In this document: positions 1 through 13,652 of the stretch, piece by piece
How positions within the stretch are numbered: the stretch's first letter is position 1
Layout of the letters: every line of letters begins with the position of its first letter
Origin: Emydura subglobosa
Taxonomy: Eukaryota > Chordata > Testudines > Chelidae
Length of the DNA stretch: 64,000 bases
Direction: 5' to 3'
Assembly: GCA_007922225.1 (NCBI GenBank)
Contig: ML679960.1
Location: 3,300,032 to 3,364,031, forward strand
The notes under the pieces: model-generated
The model's input: only the letters and a program-made list of their open reading frames with translations
Databases searched by the model: none
Told to the model about the DNA's origin: nothing
Position numbers and translations under genes: made by a program

Positions 1-185
1 AATACTATGTCCCATTCTGGTGCCCACAATTCCAGAAGGATGTTGATAAATTGGAGAGGGTTCAGAGAAGAGCCATGAGAATGATTAAAAGATTAGAAAA
101 CCTGCCTTATAGAGATAGACGAGGAGCTCAATTTCTTTAGCTTAACAAAGAGAAGGTGAAGGGGTGACTTCCCCTTTCTTCCTGT
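1..185 (+). mobile_element. CR1 LINE fragment, 3' end of ORF2
   Basis: The + strand translates (with stops) to a segment reading PQFQKDVDKLERVQRRAMRMIKRLENLPY, cut here across its middle by divergence. This is the hallmark C-terminal part of chicken-repeat-1 reverse transcriptase ORF2. It runs off the left edge. In-frame stops follow, so it is inactive. Confidence 0.85.
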
Positions 186-699
186 TTCGTTTTTTGTGAT
201 AGATATTCTCTCACACACACACACAAGATAAATTGAGGCAGTGGTTTTATGAAATGTCCCAAAGGCCACAGTCAAGGAAGAAAGATATATTAGTTAAAAA
301 ATTGACCTGGTTTGGGGGGGGCAGCTATATATATATATAAACCAGGCCATTTTTTTTAACCAACATAGCTCTCGTTTGGCCAGCTGTCTATGTATCTAAA
401 ATAGTCATAAGTCAATTAAGTCTATCTGCTGGTCAATTCAGTCTGTAGTCTAGGAGTAACTCTTGGATACCTCACTGACCCTGAGTTCTCACTTAGCAGC
501 ATCTGTGAGCAACACTTTCTACCATCTCCACTTAGCTAGGAAACTCCATCCCATGCTGGCAGATAAAAACCAATCTCAGTTATCCATGTGTACATCCTCA
601 GTTATCCATGTGTACACCACCTCTCGGCTGAATCACAGCAGTGCAATATGACTGGGCATAAAACCTTCAGCACTTCGGAAACTTCAGCTAGTTCAGAAA
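186..699. other. Unassigned sequence with short simple repeats
   Basis: Holds a (CA)n run near 211-225, an eight-G run and a (TA)n run near 315-340. Short ORFs have no recognisable domain. No gene seen. Confidence 0.5.
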
Positions 700-1250
700 C
701 TGCAGAGCATCTCTTCAGAAATATAGGCAACCGCAGACACATCAAACCTGTCCACTGCTCTCTAAATTGGATTCCCATAGAATTTCAAATCAAATTCAAG
801 GTCTCAGTCTTATCTTCAAAGCACTCTATGGCCTAGGTTCTCGAAAAGGTCATCTAAAACTCAGGGACCATGGTCAGTAGCTTTGCTCCTCTGGCACTAT
901 AGAACTCTCAGCAAGCTGGTCTGTGAGAGCCACTTTCTCTAGAGGTGGTTCTTTCAAGAATATGGAATGATCTCCCTCAGGAACAAAGGGCCATCACAAA
1001 TCTCACCACTTTCCGCTCCAAGCACAAAATTCATTTGTTTGACTTTGCCATCTCTAATATAAACACATAACAACCGGTATATTTATATTCAGAAGGGAAA
1101 AGAAGACACTCTACCAAAACAAGACACTATACTGCATACGCTTCTCCCTCTGGGGAGAGAACAAACAGCACGTGACAGATGTGTAGTCATGTTGCTTAAT
1201 GCACTACTGGAAGGTGCTCAGATACCACAGTGATGAGTGTGGTATAAAAA
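700..1250 (+). mobile_element. Ancient LINE fragment (L2/CR1 superfamily), ORF2 C-terminus and 3' end
   Basis: Translation around 720-1050 resembles the conserved end of L2/CR1-type reverse transcriptases: a PVHCSLNWIPIEFQIKFKV-like stretch (family pattern LHWLPVxxRIxFKxLLL), then WNDLPQE, then a Phe-Arg-Ser-Lys basic end. A 3' tail of the form ctcagataccacagtgatg (about 1215-1240) follows. The same tail is visible near 16495-16515. Stops interrupt the frame. Exact family uncertain. Confidence 0.6.
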
Positions 1251-1265
1251 CTAGAGTAGACTAGA

Positions 1266-1742
1266 TAGGCTTGGCAGAATTCGATTTTTAGTTTTTTATA
1301 TATAATTTCGACTGAACATATCAATGTTTATTTTTAAGCATTTTTTCAATTTTTATCAATTTAAATTTTCACAGTTGTGCAAAATTGTGGAGTTTAAGCA
1401 TTCTTTTTCTCCTTTTATTGAGTTTATATTTTCACAAATGTGGGATCTTCTGAGGGGGTCAGACAATTATTTAAGGACAGGAGACTAGACATGGAGATTC
1501 AAAAAGTTAAAGCTTTATAACCATAAAACACAAATTGTCAACATCATATACTAAAATATACAGCGCAAATAGCCTTAAATCAAACTCTAATAAGTTCTCA
1601 GTCAGCATTTTTCTTACTTTGTCTGTCTGTAAATTTGGATCATCATCAATGGAAATATTTTTTCATCGGTTTGTGTGTGAACAACAAAATCAACGTTAAT
1701 CGATATTTACAGATAAATATCTAATCCTTCCAAGCCTAAGCA
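1266..1742 (+). mobile_element. MITE-like DNA element, copy 1 (with 9-bp flanking duplication)
   Basis: Ends are imperfect inverted repeats: taggcttggcagaatt at the left, and aatccttccaagccta at 1723-1738, which read on the other strand begins taggcttggaaggatt. The element is flanked by tagactaga at 1257-1265 and 1743-1751. A second, inverted copy lies at 37273-37627. There is no coding capacity. I infer a non-autonomous DNA transposon, probably hAT-like; the family name is unknown to me. Confidence 0.65.
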
Positions 1743-1751
1743 TAGACTAGA

Positions 1752-3918
1752 ATAGCTTCCTCCAGCCACCACTGCTGCTAAACAGATGCCTTCCAGCATC
1801 CTTTTCACAGTCCCTTTCAGGCTAATTACTCGGTTTCCTCTGAACTCGGAGTCCTCCTGCTGCTCTTTCAGCTCCCCACTGGAGAGACCCACCAGTGTCC
1901 CTTCTCTCCCGGTCTCCTCTGTAGACAGAGACACAAGCAGCTACTCTTTCACTCCAGATGTCTCTTTACTATGGGAAAAGAAGCTACCTGCACCCCTTGC
2001 CCAGCATTCCTTGCTTTTCCAGCCTCAGTTCTGAGCAGAAACCAGTAACAGGCCTGTGCTCAATATGATGAAATTCTTAAAGGGCCAGCGCATTCTGTTA
2101 CGGGGCTATAGTTTGTAATGTGTTTTGGGATGAAGGACTATCAAAAATGCAAGATAATTACTAAACCATTAATGGCCTCCCGACACACGTCCTCAAAAAA
2201 TGGAAATATCTGAGATTCCCTCTTGCAAGCAAGGTATGTCTTAGTCACCATCAGAAAGAAGTAAGAACATCTATTTTCTCCAAGATAACATCATTGTTAC
2301 ATCTCCATTAGCATTGCATAAAGGAGCTATGGAGCTATGAAGTTTCTGAGTTGTTGCTATTTGCTAACCAGTGATAAGTCTCTTTTATACTATGAAAAAC
2401 AATTTAAAAAAAAAGTTTTAAGTCTTCTGGCTTGGGGTTATTTATATCAAGTTTGTCACAACACAAATTTTAATAGCCAAGGCATAAATCTCTGAACAAA
2501 GAGATTTGTAATAGAAATGTTGACAGACCTTTGACTCTAACATCACAAACAGCAGCACTATAGCAACCTCTGTAGAAGTTCCTATGCCCACAGAATTTCA
2601 AAATAGCACTGTCTCTTGGGAATGGTATATTCCAGTCCCACTTTTCCAAGCATGCACTGTTTTGAAGTTTAATTAACAATTGTCTGAATACTGAAGGATG
2701 AACCTGGACAATTAGATGAACATTTTAATTAGAAGCGTATCTTGCTGAATGACTAAGAAGGGAGAAGCAGAAACTTATTTGAGGATGCATCCAAGAAAAA
2801 AATGTGGAGAGAGGTTTAAAATATTTTCCTGTCATAAAAAAGGTAATTGAATGAAGTGAAGGGGAAACAAATTCAATGCGATAAATGTAATAGCTATTTA
2901 TTGCTGCAACCGATTGGCTTCAAGTATGAGCTTAATGCTAGAAATGATAATTTAATAAGTGGAACCTGCTTTTCCCCTTCTTATTATACCAACTTCTGTT
3001 ATTATGATATACCATAAAAGGAAAAAGATCACATTATGTATTTGCTGACCTGTGTAATAATCTTGAAAGTATGCCACAGAATTTCTCCATCTTTTTTTAG
3101 ATCTCCATGATGTGATCGCTATCGTAGTAATGAAAGTATGCAGAAGATTAGACTGATATAGAATGTGGGATAAACACAGTATGTGACCTTTTCTTGATGA
3201 TCAGAATGCCTCTGTGACCTCATCCGATAGGGATTCAAGGTGAACGAGACAAAGCAGTCAAAATGTCGGAGGTTAAAAAAAAAAACCAGTGCTCAAAAAT
3301 AAAACTTTACCAAGTGTGAACATTCCCTACTGGATTAAAACTTTTTCTTTTAAACTATCTGTCATATATGTAAATACTGGTTCATTTCATTTCTATACTA
3401 AGATCTTGCAACAGGCTGTGATCAAGCTAATTACTTTTTTCCATTGTAAATAATGACTCATATTCTGTCTATATTAAACTGAGCAGAGGGGGGAAGTGTG
3501 AAATCTACTATAAAAATAAAGTACAAAGACAGACTCTGATTTACTGTGTGGGGTTTTTTTTACAGTGAGTTTTTGTTTCTATCTTCTTTTTGTCATAACT
3601 TTTTAGGGCCCTCTTGTGCGCTCCTTCAGACAAAATTGCAGTAACAGTTGTTTTACCTGAGTAAGGAGTGTTGAATAAGGCAATCTACATTGTTCTCTCT
3701 GAAATAGACCTACTGTTGTCTATAGCATTATGTAAATATGTTACCACAGTACTAGTAACAAATAAGCATGCATGGGAGTACGCATGTGTGTACACACACA
3801 CACGCACACATATATTTATAATAATGGAAATGGATGATGCCCTAAAATATGCTCTGTTCTGTTTGTCTCTTACTCTATTTTCCCCATTATATTTCAGATC
3901 GGCGAGACCTGTTGCTAA
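1752..3918. other. Unassigned non-coding sequence
   Basis: No gene or clear repeat family recognised. ORFs of 60-86 codons lack domains. It is AT-rich, with a (CA/TG)n patch near 3790-3815. Confidence 0.5.
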
Positions 3919-4098
3919 GGGCTTGTAAATTTACTGAAGTCGCTATTCTGGAATAATTATTTCATTATAAACCCTTATACGAACCCTCTTATTTCAGAAT
4001 AAGTGTGTCTTTTTCCAATTCTAAAATATTTACACAGTACTAAATAACTATTCCAGTATATATACTCCAGAATAATTATTTCAGTAAATTTACAAGGG
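3919..4098. mobile_element. Short MITE-like element with about 19-bp terminal inverted repeats
   Basis: The left end gggcttgtaaatttactga (3919-3937) is nearly the reverse complement of the right end tcagtaaatttacaaggg (4081-4098). A second inverted pair lies inside (ctggaataattatttc / ccagaataattatttc context). At 180 bp with no ORF it suits a miniature inverted-repeat transposable element. Confidence 0.6.
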
Positions 4099-7000
4099 TA
4101 GAGAAGTCCTAAATTATGGTAAAGAGATAAATCTTTTTCCTCAGTGTTTTCAATAGGAATCCAAAGCAAGCATGTGTTTAAGGTATGAACCAATTTAAAT
4201 AATAAAACTTAGTACACGCAAATGAAACAGATCTGTTTAAAATAATTGTGCTGGGACTTTCCAAAATATTCAGCATTGGCTTAATTAGTTTACCAATAAA
4301 AAGCCTTTCCACTGCAAGAATGACATTCACAACACAGACATCCCCTTCTACCACTAAACCTCTGTCAACCAAAAGAAAAAAAAAGAATTAATAAAATCTA
4401 AGAACACAAGAAAATACCCTATCCCAAGCAGACTTTTGACCCCTTAAAAGGGAGAAAGGCCAGATACTTCATGAAGTCCACCCAGAACTTTACTATTGAC
4501 ATGGATTTTACTGGAAGTTGCTCAGATTTTGTGGTGATGGGCAGCAATATAAAACCATTATAGATTGACTTCCATAGGAATAGACAGCCCAGAGCTTCTA
4601 TATGGGAAAAAGTTAGGCTAACACTTATTGCTTGGAAAATTACACCTATTACCCGAACAAAGCTGTTAAGCTCTCTTTAGAATTCTTAAAAGAAAAAAAT
4701 ATTTGTAAAATAGCCAATTTTGTACATTAAGGACAACTTTTCCCCCAACTTCATACCTCATGCAACCTCAATAAAGTCAGAGGAAAGTCACAGAATGTTA
4801 AGCCATGTATCTGGTCCCTTATCTGCACCAAATATTTATGAGTATTTAACAGGATTTTCACTGCAATATACTGTATAATCATTTAAACAAAATCCCAGTA
4901 AAAACAGTTTTATAAATCACTATGTTTAGACATCATCTTTTCATTTCACTTTAGTGCTTGATATAATTCTCATTAAAGCTATTCGAGTCACCCCATGGGG
5001 CCCTTTCCTACCCTGTATGGATTTCTCCTGTCTAGGGTGGGGAACGCCACAAGTTTTGACTCAGTGTTTCCTGCTCAGCATTCCACAGGGAATAAAATAG
5101 GTTCAGGGCTTTCACAGTCTCCCATGCACTGAGCAACAGCTTTAGGCCCAAAACCCACAGATCTCCAGACAGCTGGAGGCACAGTCCTCTGCCAAGCTAC
5201 CTTTTTAGCCCACCTCCTTTGGCAGCACCATTCCTCACAGGATCTTATTTGCTTGGCTGACTCCCCTTGCATCTGTGTCAGAACCGTTATGTAGAGGCAA
5301 TCCAGCTAGGTTAATGCTGTCCCATTAGAACACCAAAGGGTTATGGAGGGAAGCACAGTGTGGAGAATGGCTGCTGCCCTGCTTGACCCGTTTTGAAGAA
5401 GCCCCCACCTCCCTAAAACACACAGATGACCCCTGAAACAGAAGAGCTTCTGCTGGGAAGGGAAGGAGCATGCCACACAATGTTGGCTCTCCCTCTCCCA
5501 TAAGCCCCAGTCAGGATTCAATTATTTTTCCACCCACAGAAGGAATAGTATCACCCCACAATATTAAACTATATTTCATAACAAGAAAACTAAAAGTTCA
5601 TTTTCCTGCGTACTCCTCTTTGGTTTTGTAGGGGATTCAAATGTGACAATGGTTCTAGTGTTGTAGCGATCGTCACCAAAACCATATGTTACCCTATTAG
5701 TATTGCATGATCAAATACATAATCGCAACTGGGTCATGTTTTCATCCTCATTCTTCTTCAGGATAATTGCCCTCCTGGCTGATGCCATGCCACTACAGCT
5801 CTCATTTATGACATGACTGTCTCACAAACATCAGTCAGTCTGCACCACGCTGAACCTATTTGCTATCTGAATCTGAATCATTCTTATGCTGTCAAATAAT
5901 AACGTTCCACCATTCCTACTTATCCTGGGCCATTCTCGGCATGTCTCTTTGTTATAAGACCTGAAGAAGAGTTCTATGTAAGACTGAAAGCTTGTCTCTT
6001 TCACCAGCAGTTGGTCCAGGAACAGATATCAGCTCACCCACCTTGTCTCTGTTATAAAGCATTTTAAAGCAAGCAAATAGCACCATCTAGTGTATGCATG
6101 TATTAAAGGCCCTGTTCTGATCCTTGAGTTCATGTGTCCCTTCAACTATGCTGCATGACTTTGGGGGGGGAGGGGGAGGAAGTGAGTGAATTTTGCTGCT
6201 CATCAAAATGAGAGACTAATAAAAAACACTGTTTGAGTCAGAGTGACATTGTGCAAGCTTAATTCACGCAAACTGCTCTGCCAAGGCATCAGAATGATTG
6301 TTATTGCAGTCCTGGATTTCTCTTGAGCAGAGACAGTTAATAGTGCCAAATTGTTCCATTCTTTATGGTGACTCTGCAGTGTTTATGTCATGGCCCTCTC
6401 TTCAAACCCCACATCAATGGTAGCAAGGGGATCGGCAGTTTATTTCTAGAGAATAAATTGAACATGATTACACTGCCAACAAACCCCAACTTTGCATAAA
6501 GTTCTCCAGGTGAATGGTTGTCTCCCTAGTTTCTCTAGATTCGGTATATGGAAAAAATAATGTGTTCCTTGAGGGCGAGACACATAACCCTCTATGTGCT
6601 TCAAACTTAATTCATTTGTTTTATTAATTGAACACAGCATCCATCACTGTTATAGCTAGATGAACTGAATACACAAAAAGGATTTTAAGACACATGGTTT
6701 CAGTAAACTACCCTTTCGAGCCACTGCTACCATGGCTGTCACTCACCATGCCTTAATTAGACCAAATAGTCACCCCACACTGATCACATTAACAAAAAAA
6801 TGTAATAAACCTAAGCTGAAACTAAACTAAATGCAAACAGCCAGGAAACCACTAACCCTAACTCACAGAGCCTTAATCTTGCTGTCTCACTCCGCAAGCT
6901 CAGGTTCCTGCAGGTCATGAAAGGGAGCAAATCCCAAAAGCCAAGCCACCAGCCTCAGAGTCCTACCCTAGGACCCGACAGGAAGAGTATCTCTGTGAAA

Positions 7001-10000
7001 ATCAGCTACCCCAGTGGAATTTACAGCGAGTTATACATGGTGTTTCAGGCTTGTTTAAATTAGAGTTTTTGGTCATGTTGTAATGTGCGTTAACTAACAC
7101 AGCGGGGAATACTAATGTAGACCCTTCCCAATTGTCATGGTTCACTCTAGTCTCGGCCTTGGCAATCAGCATGTTCAACAAAATCAAAAACCCTACTCTA
7201 CACCAGGCCCCAGATAATCAGTTTCATCAGCAAGCAAGACTTTAAAGGACAATAGGCAAGATCTTCAATTGCTCCCAGAAACAAATAAGAGACAGTGCAG
7301 AGACCTGAGCCTAGGTGTAATGTTGTTACAGTGTCTGCCACACTCAGGAGGCAGGAGGCTATATCCTGCACCAGCTGAAGCTTCCATGTAGTTTTCAAGG
7401 GTAGACCTAAATAAAGAATGTTATATTTGCTTAGCCTGAGTGATGGACACCAAGAGGTGTGGGTCAGGAAGGTGGCCAGCCTGGCCAGCTACAGAAGATG
7501 AAAGGCATTATAGGCCACCATTGCCACTTGAGGTTGTAAGCATAGCGATGGATCCAAAGTGCTGTAATGAAACAAGCCATTTTAGCACAAAAAGGCATCT
7601 ATGCACCCTCAATAAGTGGTGCTGTCACCACCACGCCTTGCAACTATATAATCTGCCCTCTGCCATTAACTATCACTTCCATCTTGTGACTATGACTGAG
7701 CTGCAACCTGTTGGTTTTCATCAAAGTCACCATTTTAGCCAATGAGGATGAGGTGTTGCCCAGCTCTGGGATCTCTCTGAAAAGTAGTGAACCTATTCAG
7801 GTCTCACTCCATCAACCCCCACAGGATCCAAGAGGCAAATCAACAATACAGTAATTTCTAACCAACAGGATCAAATAGTCCCAATCCATTGCCAGGGGCA
7901 TATCATTAGATGGACAGTGTCACTCACCAAAGCATCTTATAGAAGATTTCATTTTTGTAGGTTAGAAGATGGTGTGCATAACACGAAAACAAAATCAATA
8001 CAGCCCACCCAACACCCATTGAAGTTAATTCAAAGACTACCATTCATCTCAGTGGGAGTTAGATTGGGCCCTTAGTTCCATACCTAGGTCTGAAACCAGA
8101 CTAACAAAGATTCAGGAGGTTTGTGGATTCCAGGACCTTGAGTTGCCCATTATTGATTTCCTGTTACCTTTAGAACTCAGTGATTTTCAGAGGAAAAAAA
8201 TCTGAATCTGGATGAAGTTTGGCAATTTTGCATTTGGATAAACTCATTTGGACAAATTAATAAAAATCACTCACCTAACTGTGTAATTCTAACTATGAGG
8301 GTGTCCACAAACAAGGCACCGCATCCTCAGCGGGCGTACGTTGTGAGGCTCAGAAGAGTTGGATGATTTTGAAACCGCAAATGATCACTTTCATTTCCCT
8401 CAAGTAGCATCAGGTGGAGTTGCTGTGAACTTCGGGCTCCAGCCTCCATTCTTAAGAATCACCAAGTTATCCCAGGCCTTTTTCACAGATTTTTCCCAGC
8501 CATAACACATCTCCCACACGGTGGCCATTACTGCTGTCCCCTACACATAGAACAGCCTCTTTCCTCCTTCAGGTTCCTTCTAAAAAGCTCACTTCTCCCA
8601 GTGAACCTCTGATCCTAACCATCCCTCCCACAGTCTTGCTTACAAAAATATTTTTTATAACCTGAAATATAAACTAATCCACCCACACTCCAACCCTGAA
8701 ACTGCAGCTCTTGGAGTCCTGCCTCTCCAATAGTGCAAATTCACATGACTTCAGATTTAAATCCTTCCTTCATATGTTACTCAATATAAAAGGGAAGACC
8801 TTCAGGGGAGGACCTTGCCTTCTTGAATTTGTCTATAATTTACAATGCCAAGTCTAAAGTGCTGCATTAAAATCAGTTAATCATACTGGCAAGGATATAT
8901 ACAGCCAATGCCGTAAAGATATTAATAGATACATTTGAATTCAAAAGAGATGTGAGCAAAGGAAAATAGCATCCTATTAATATACTACACATGTGCAAAA
9001 CAGCAGATAATTCCCTAAAATATGAATGAATAGTAAAATCAAACCCTTCATTCTTTATTCTAAGCAGTCATTCTTTGTCCCCTCTCTCATTAGAATTTTT
9101 AAATCTATTGATTTTAATGTCTTATGTAGTGGATTGTTACAGTGGTACTGAACATAGTAATCTACATTTCTAAATGTCCATGGCCATTCATATATATTTC
9201 AAATTTTAGCATTAGAATCATTATTTATATATAGCTTGTAATTTGCAAAATGTTCACAGAATTATTTTGTGTGTATTGAGAGTCTGGACATTTAAGAATA
9301 GCTATTGGAACTCAGATTCAGAGAGTAAATGAAAGTGCTACAGATTCAGCTTTAATTTATCAGCTTTTATTTGTCAGTACATTCTCTTTCTCAAGCAGGT
9401 TTAATGGAAATGAATTCCACTCTTTCATCTTTAGTTGCCTCTGGCTCATTGATGCTTTCCTTCTATTGTCCTTTCTCCCTGTGTAACCAAAAATCTTCCT
9501 AGGATGTATGCAACCAAGCACTCGTTTTGAGAATATAGGGAGAATGGATCTCAATTGACTTATGTGAAAATAAGAGTTATGGAGTATATAAATTATGGCA
9601 ATGCTGGGTCATAAAGAAAGAATTATACAAAACAGGACTCCAAGTAAATAACTCTGAATTCCTTAGGACTCCTTGGCATTTCCTACTCTGTCAGATAAGA
9701 TCGCTCAAGATCTCTAGTTACATAACTGGTGCTAAGCAATCTCTGCCAATTCTAAACAACTAAAATACACATTATGAATCTAGCATGCACTCTGCTATAT
9801 ATCAGTGTAGCTACAGAGCTCACAGGAGGGCATAACTACTTGAGTGCCTCTTGAGAAGTGTTGAACACAGAGGCACAATTGAGTATAGACAAGCCAATTA
9901 TCCTTACTTGTTAATACTGGAAGTTCAACATTGACTTTCTAAGCCTTACCTTTCAACATAAAATGATTGTCTGATGCCAGTTGGTTTGAAATTCAGTACC

Positions 10001-10627
10001 CACCAGACTAGCCACCTGCAGGGTTACCAAAAAGGAAATGAATAGCTATAACCAGGAAAATGCCTACAACAAACATTATAATTTATAAAATCATAAAAGT
10101 TATCAAGTCTCGACATCATTGGAAACTGTAATCTCCTTCACCTAGAGACTTTGTGGGAATGGGATAAGGCTCAACAGGGATACACAGCACAAGATGAGGG
10201 AGAGACAGATACACAGATAGGTTAGACAGTACTGCAAACTTCCCCACTGCAAAACATGCATAAATTCTGTTCTGGAGAGGGTCCATCTCTACCAATCCAT
10301 TCTCCATGTCCAGTTAGTTCCTGCTTCCTCTGATGAAAACGTGAACAAGGATGCTGATGCATGCCAATTATCATCAGTTAATTCTGAGTATGTCTTTTCT
10401 GATTGAAAAAAAAATCTCATTTAAAAATTATATTGATAATAAATTGCTCCTCTGTGGGAAACATTTTCTCACTTAAATCTTCTTACCCATATGTAAATTA
10501 CTAAAATTAACATTTATATTGTAGTCAACTTGTACTTTCTTCTGAATTATTTGCATAATAGAACAATCATATTCTCCTGTATACTGGCTCCACCACTTCC
10601 CATAAGTATGTGGATACTAGAATCTCT
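4099..10627. other. Unassigned intergenic sequence
   Basis: No exon, RNA gene or full mobile element recognised. Short ORFs (60-101 codons, for example 7440-7745) are rich in His/Cys/Pro by composition only. A widespread reptile repeat is visible at about 5955-6060 and another old repeat around 8010-8080. Confidence 0.45.
5955..6060 (+). repeat. Interspersed reptile/amniote repeat fragment
   Basis: Contains gacctgaagaagagttct, then gtgtaag-type and aagcttgtctctttcacca segments and a caccttgtctctgttata end. This is a very common reptilian repeat string. A second copy lies at about 57998-58050 in the same orientation. Its class is not decided here. Confidence 0.55.
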
Positions 10628-10662
<35 letters not shown>

Positions 10663-10674
10663 CGTGTGCATGTA
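10628..10674. repeat. (TG)n / (CG)n microsatellite
   Basis: A run of TG dinucleotides passes into a short CGCGCGCG stretch and back to TG. Alternating purine-pyrimidine tracts like this can adopt Z-DNA. Confidence 0.9.
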
Positions 10675-10794
10675 AAATTTAAAACACTCAAACACAGTTT
10701 AAAACAAACTTGCCTATGTTTGTATTATCAGAATTCCCAGGAACATGCAGTATTTTCTACTAACATTTCTACTAACATTTTCTAATTTGGACAA

Positions 10795-13379
10795 AAGTTC
10801 AGCAAGATTGATCTGAATCAGACATATTTACAGATGCACGTCAATGAGACGTTCCAAGAGCTGTTGACTATCGTGACACATAAAGGGCTGTATCGAGACT
10901 GTCGCTTGCCCTTCAGAGTAATGTCTGCTCCAGCTTTGTTCCAGAGGGCTATGGACCAGATCTTGAGTGGCTTGCCAGGAGTCCACTACCATCGTGACGA
11001 CATCCTAGTCACTGGCAAGAATGGGGAGGATCACCTTAAGAACTTGGAGGCTGACCTACAAAGACTGGAAGAGTCTGGCCTATGAGTCCGCAAAGACAAA
11101 TGTGAATTCTTCCAGCCCTCTGTTGAATATTTGGGACATATCATAGATGCTACTGGCTTTCATAAGGCTCCTGCAAAAGTCAAGCCTATTGTGGAATCTC
11201 CACCTCCTCAAAATGTAAGCCAACTTTGCTCTTTTTTAGGGCTATTGAACTATTATGGAAAGTTTATTCCACCGTTAACAATGCTACTAAAACCACTACA
11301 TTAACTCTTTGGCTAGAACAAGGCCTGGAAGTGGACTGAAGCCTGTGATGTTGCATTTAACAAGGCTAATCGCGCATTGCTAAATTCAGAGGTTCTGACG
11401 CATTTTGATCTGTCCTTACTTCTACAGCTGTCCTGCTAGGCCTCCCCTTATGTAGTGGGAGCGGTTGTGTCACACATAATGTCTTCGGGAGAGGAAAGAC
11501 CCATTGCTTTTGCCTCACGCACCTTAAGCAAAGCAGAAAATAACTATGTCCAAATCAAAAGTGAAGCACTGGGAATCGTTTTTGGAATTCGGAAATTTCG
11601 TCAGTACCTGTTTGGACAGAAGTTCACACTTCTCACCAACCATCAACCTCTAACATTAATTTTTGAACCACGCACAAGCATTCCACCATTGGCTGCTAGT
11701 TGTATGCAATAATGGGCATTGTTGCCTTCTGCACACACATATGAGATCAAATATCGGACATCCACTCTGCACTGAAACGCAGATGGTCTCTCAAAGCTGC
11801 CTCTACCATTTAAACATCAAGCTTTTGGCCAGAAAGAAATCTTCTGCTTTGAACAGATAGAGAACACACCCACCACTGCTACTCAAGTAAAGAAGGCAAC
11901 TTGTGTTGACCCAGTATTGTCTCAAGTTATGGACCTAGTGATGCATGGAACATCTCTACGGGACTCTCAGGTCTCACCCGACCTTCTTCCCTACATGTTC
12001 AAGAGGATGGAGTTATCAATCCATTCTGGTTCCTTGTTGTGGGGGATGTGTGTCATTATTCCACCACTACTGAGATCACAGATGTTAGAAAAGCTACATT
12101 CAGGTCACTGTGGAATAGTGCGCATGAAAGAAATTGCACAAAGCTACTTTTGGTGTTCTGGCCTGGACAGTGCCATTGATGAGGCATGAGCTTGTACTTC
12201 ATGTCAGAGTGTGAGGAATGCGCCTCAGTTGGTGCCCCTACACCCATGGGACTGGCCTGAAAACCTGTGGCAGTGTATTCACATTGTTTTTGCTGAAGGA
12301 AACATGTTCCTGGTTGTTGTAGATGCCCACTATAAATGGCCAGAAATCTCTGTAATGCCGTCCTCTACTGATGAAAGTACTATCCAGAAACTGCGTGAAA
12401 TCTTTAGTCGTTTCAGTCTGCCAGAACAACTTGTGAGCGACAACAGACCACAGTTCGTCTCTCAGGAGTTGGAAAATTTTATGAAAGCAAATGGGATACA
12501 TCACATCACTTTAGCACTATATCATCCATCCATCACTGGATTAGCTGAAAGGTTTGTGCAGACCATGAAACAAGCTTTAGGATCTGCAAGGGGACATTCA
12601 TCCATTCAAAAGCGACAGGACAGCTTCTTACTATCCTACAGAAACACACCTCATGCTATGACCAAAGCATCCCCGGCCTTTCTAATGATGGGATAACAAT
12701 TGTGCACTTGCTTTGATCTGCTGAAACCCGCCAAAGCATGACAAGTTGTGCAACGTCAACAGCAAAACCAAATAATCAGATGTGCACACAGAGCAAAAGA
12801 CCGAACCTTTAATCCTGGCTGTCCTAGCTCGAAACTAGGCTTCCGGAACTAAATGGGTCCCTGCTACAGTCATCACCCAAACAAGACCTGTTTCCCACAC
12901 TGTCCAGGCTGCAGATGATCTCATCTGTTGGCAGCATGTAGATCAGTTGTTGCCAGGTCATACATGTCCCAAGGACACATCTCCAGTTGAACTGCCTGAC
13001 CTCATCATTACAGGTGAGATATCATCGAGTCAAGAGTCACTCGTTCTTGACTCCCCTTCTCCATCCACCTCTGCAGCAGATACAGCTCCCTCCCCTGTTC
13101 AAGCACATACAACATCTTCACCTGTTCGAGTTACGAGTCCTGAGCCCATTGTTAGACCTGCACCAGTAACACCTTCCAGTGCAAGAACACCAGAAGTCCA
13201 CCGTAATCCACCAAGAGAGAGAAGGCCTCCTCAATGACTGGATCTTTAGCGAGGGCAAACCCACATTATGGGGCAGAATAATCCCCGGGGTTTAGCCGGG
13301 AACTGAGGTAGTCTACCCTCATTCCCTAGTTTAGTGATTGTTCTGTTAAATGGGCATTTTCATTAAGGGAAGAGAAATA
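10795..13379 (+). mobile_element. Ty3/gypsy LTR retrotransposon, 5'-truncated and degraded pol
   Basis: Starts inside reverse transcriptase, with no gag, protease or 5' LTR. RT motif near 10990-11010 reads HRDDILV where Y-L-D-D is normal. RNase H follows (11438-11690; ERPIAFASRTLSKAE, then TNHQPL). Integrase has the HHCC finger (H-H near 12100, C-C near 12200), then a catalytic core with SDNRPQF and GLAERFVQT (about 12440-12565). A Pro/Ser/Thr-rich tail ends at a stop near 13237. Lesions: stops at 11083, about 11303, 11439, 11710 and 12187, plus several further stops after 12690 and at least one frame change. The RNase H Asp is Cys (CAS for DAS) and the first integrase Asp is Val (HIVFA for HIDFA). 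Domain order RT-RNH-IN is that of gypsy, not copia. It cannot be autonomous. Confidence 0.93.
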
Positions 13380-13599
13380 TGTTGTGAATTTTGTGTCTTG
13401 CCTAATTGCCTAGGTTACCGTAGCAACAGAGCTTAGCTTGTTGCAATAGCAATAGAGTTAAACTATTAGGGGATAGTTCAGCTAGTCCTGGCTGATTTTA
13501 GTGTTAGTTCAATAAAGATGCTCCTTGTGTTGCATCTCTCTGTTCCTGTGCTGATTTCTCTCTCTGAGTACAAGCAATAAAAAGGAATTCAACATAACA
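13380..13599 (+). repeat. 3' LTR of the gypsy element
   Basis: A purine tract (aagggaagagaaa) immediately precedes tgttgtg, and the region ends in cataaca, giving TGTT...AACA inverted ends over 220 bp. An aataaa polyadenylation signal lies near 13511. Position directly after pol and the purine tract supports the 3' LTR call. No 5' LTR is present for comparison. Confidence 0.75.
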
Positions 13600-13652
13600 C
13601 TGAAGATCCTGAGCATGCTCAGTGAAAACCTAGGATTTCTAAAACGGTGCCC

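Noticed and set aside
7440..7745. 101-codon ORF rich in His and Cys, checked as a possible zinc finger
   Set aside because: Spacing of Cys and His does not fit C2H2 or any other finger pattern. Probably an old repeat.
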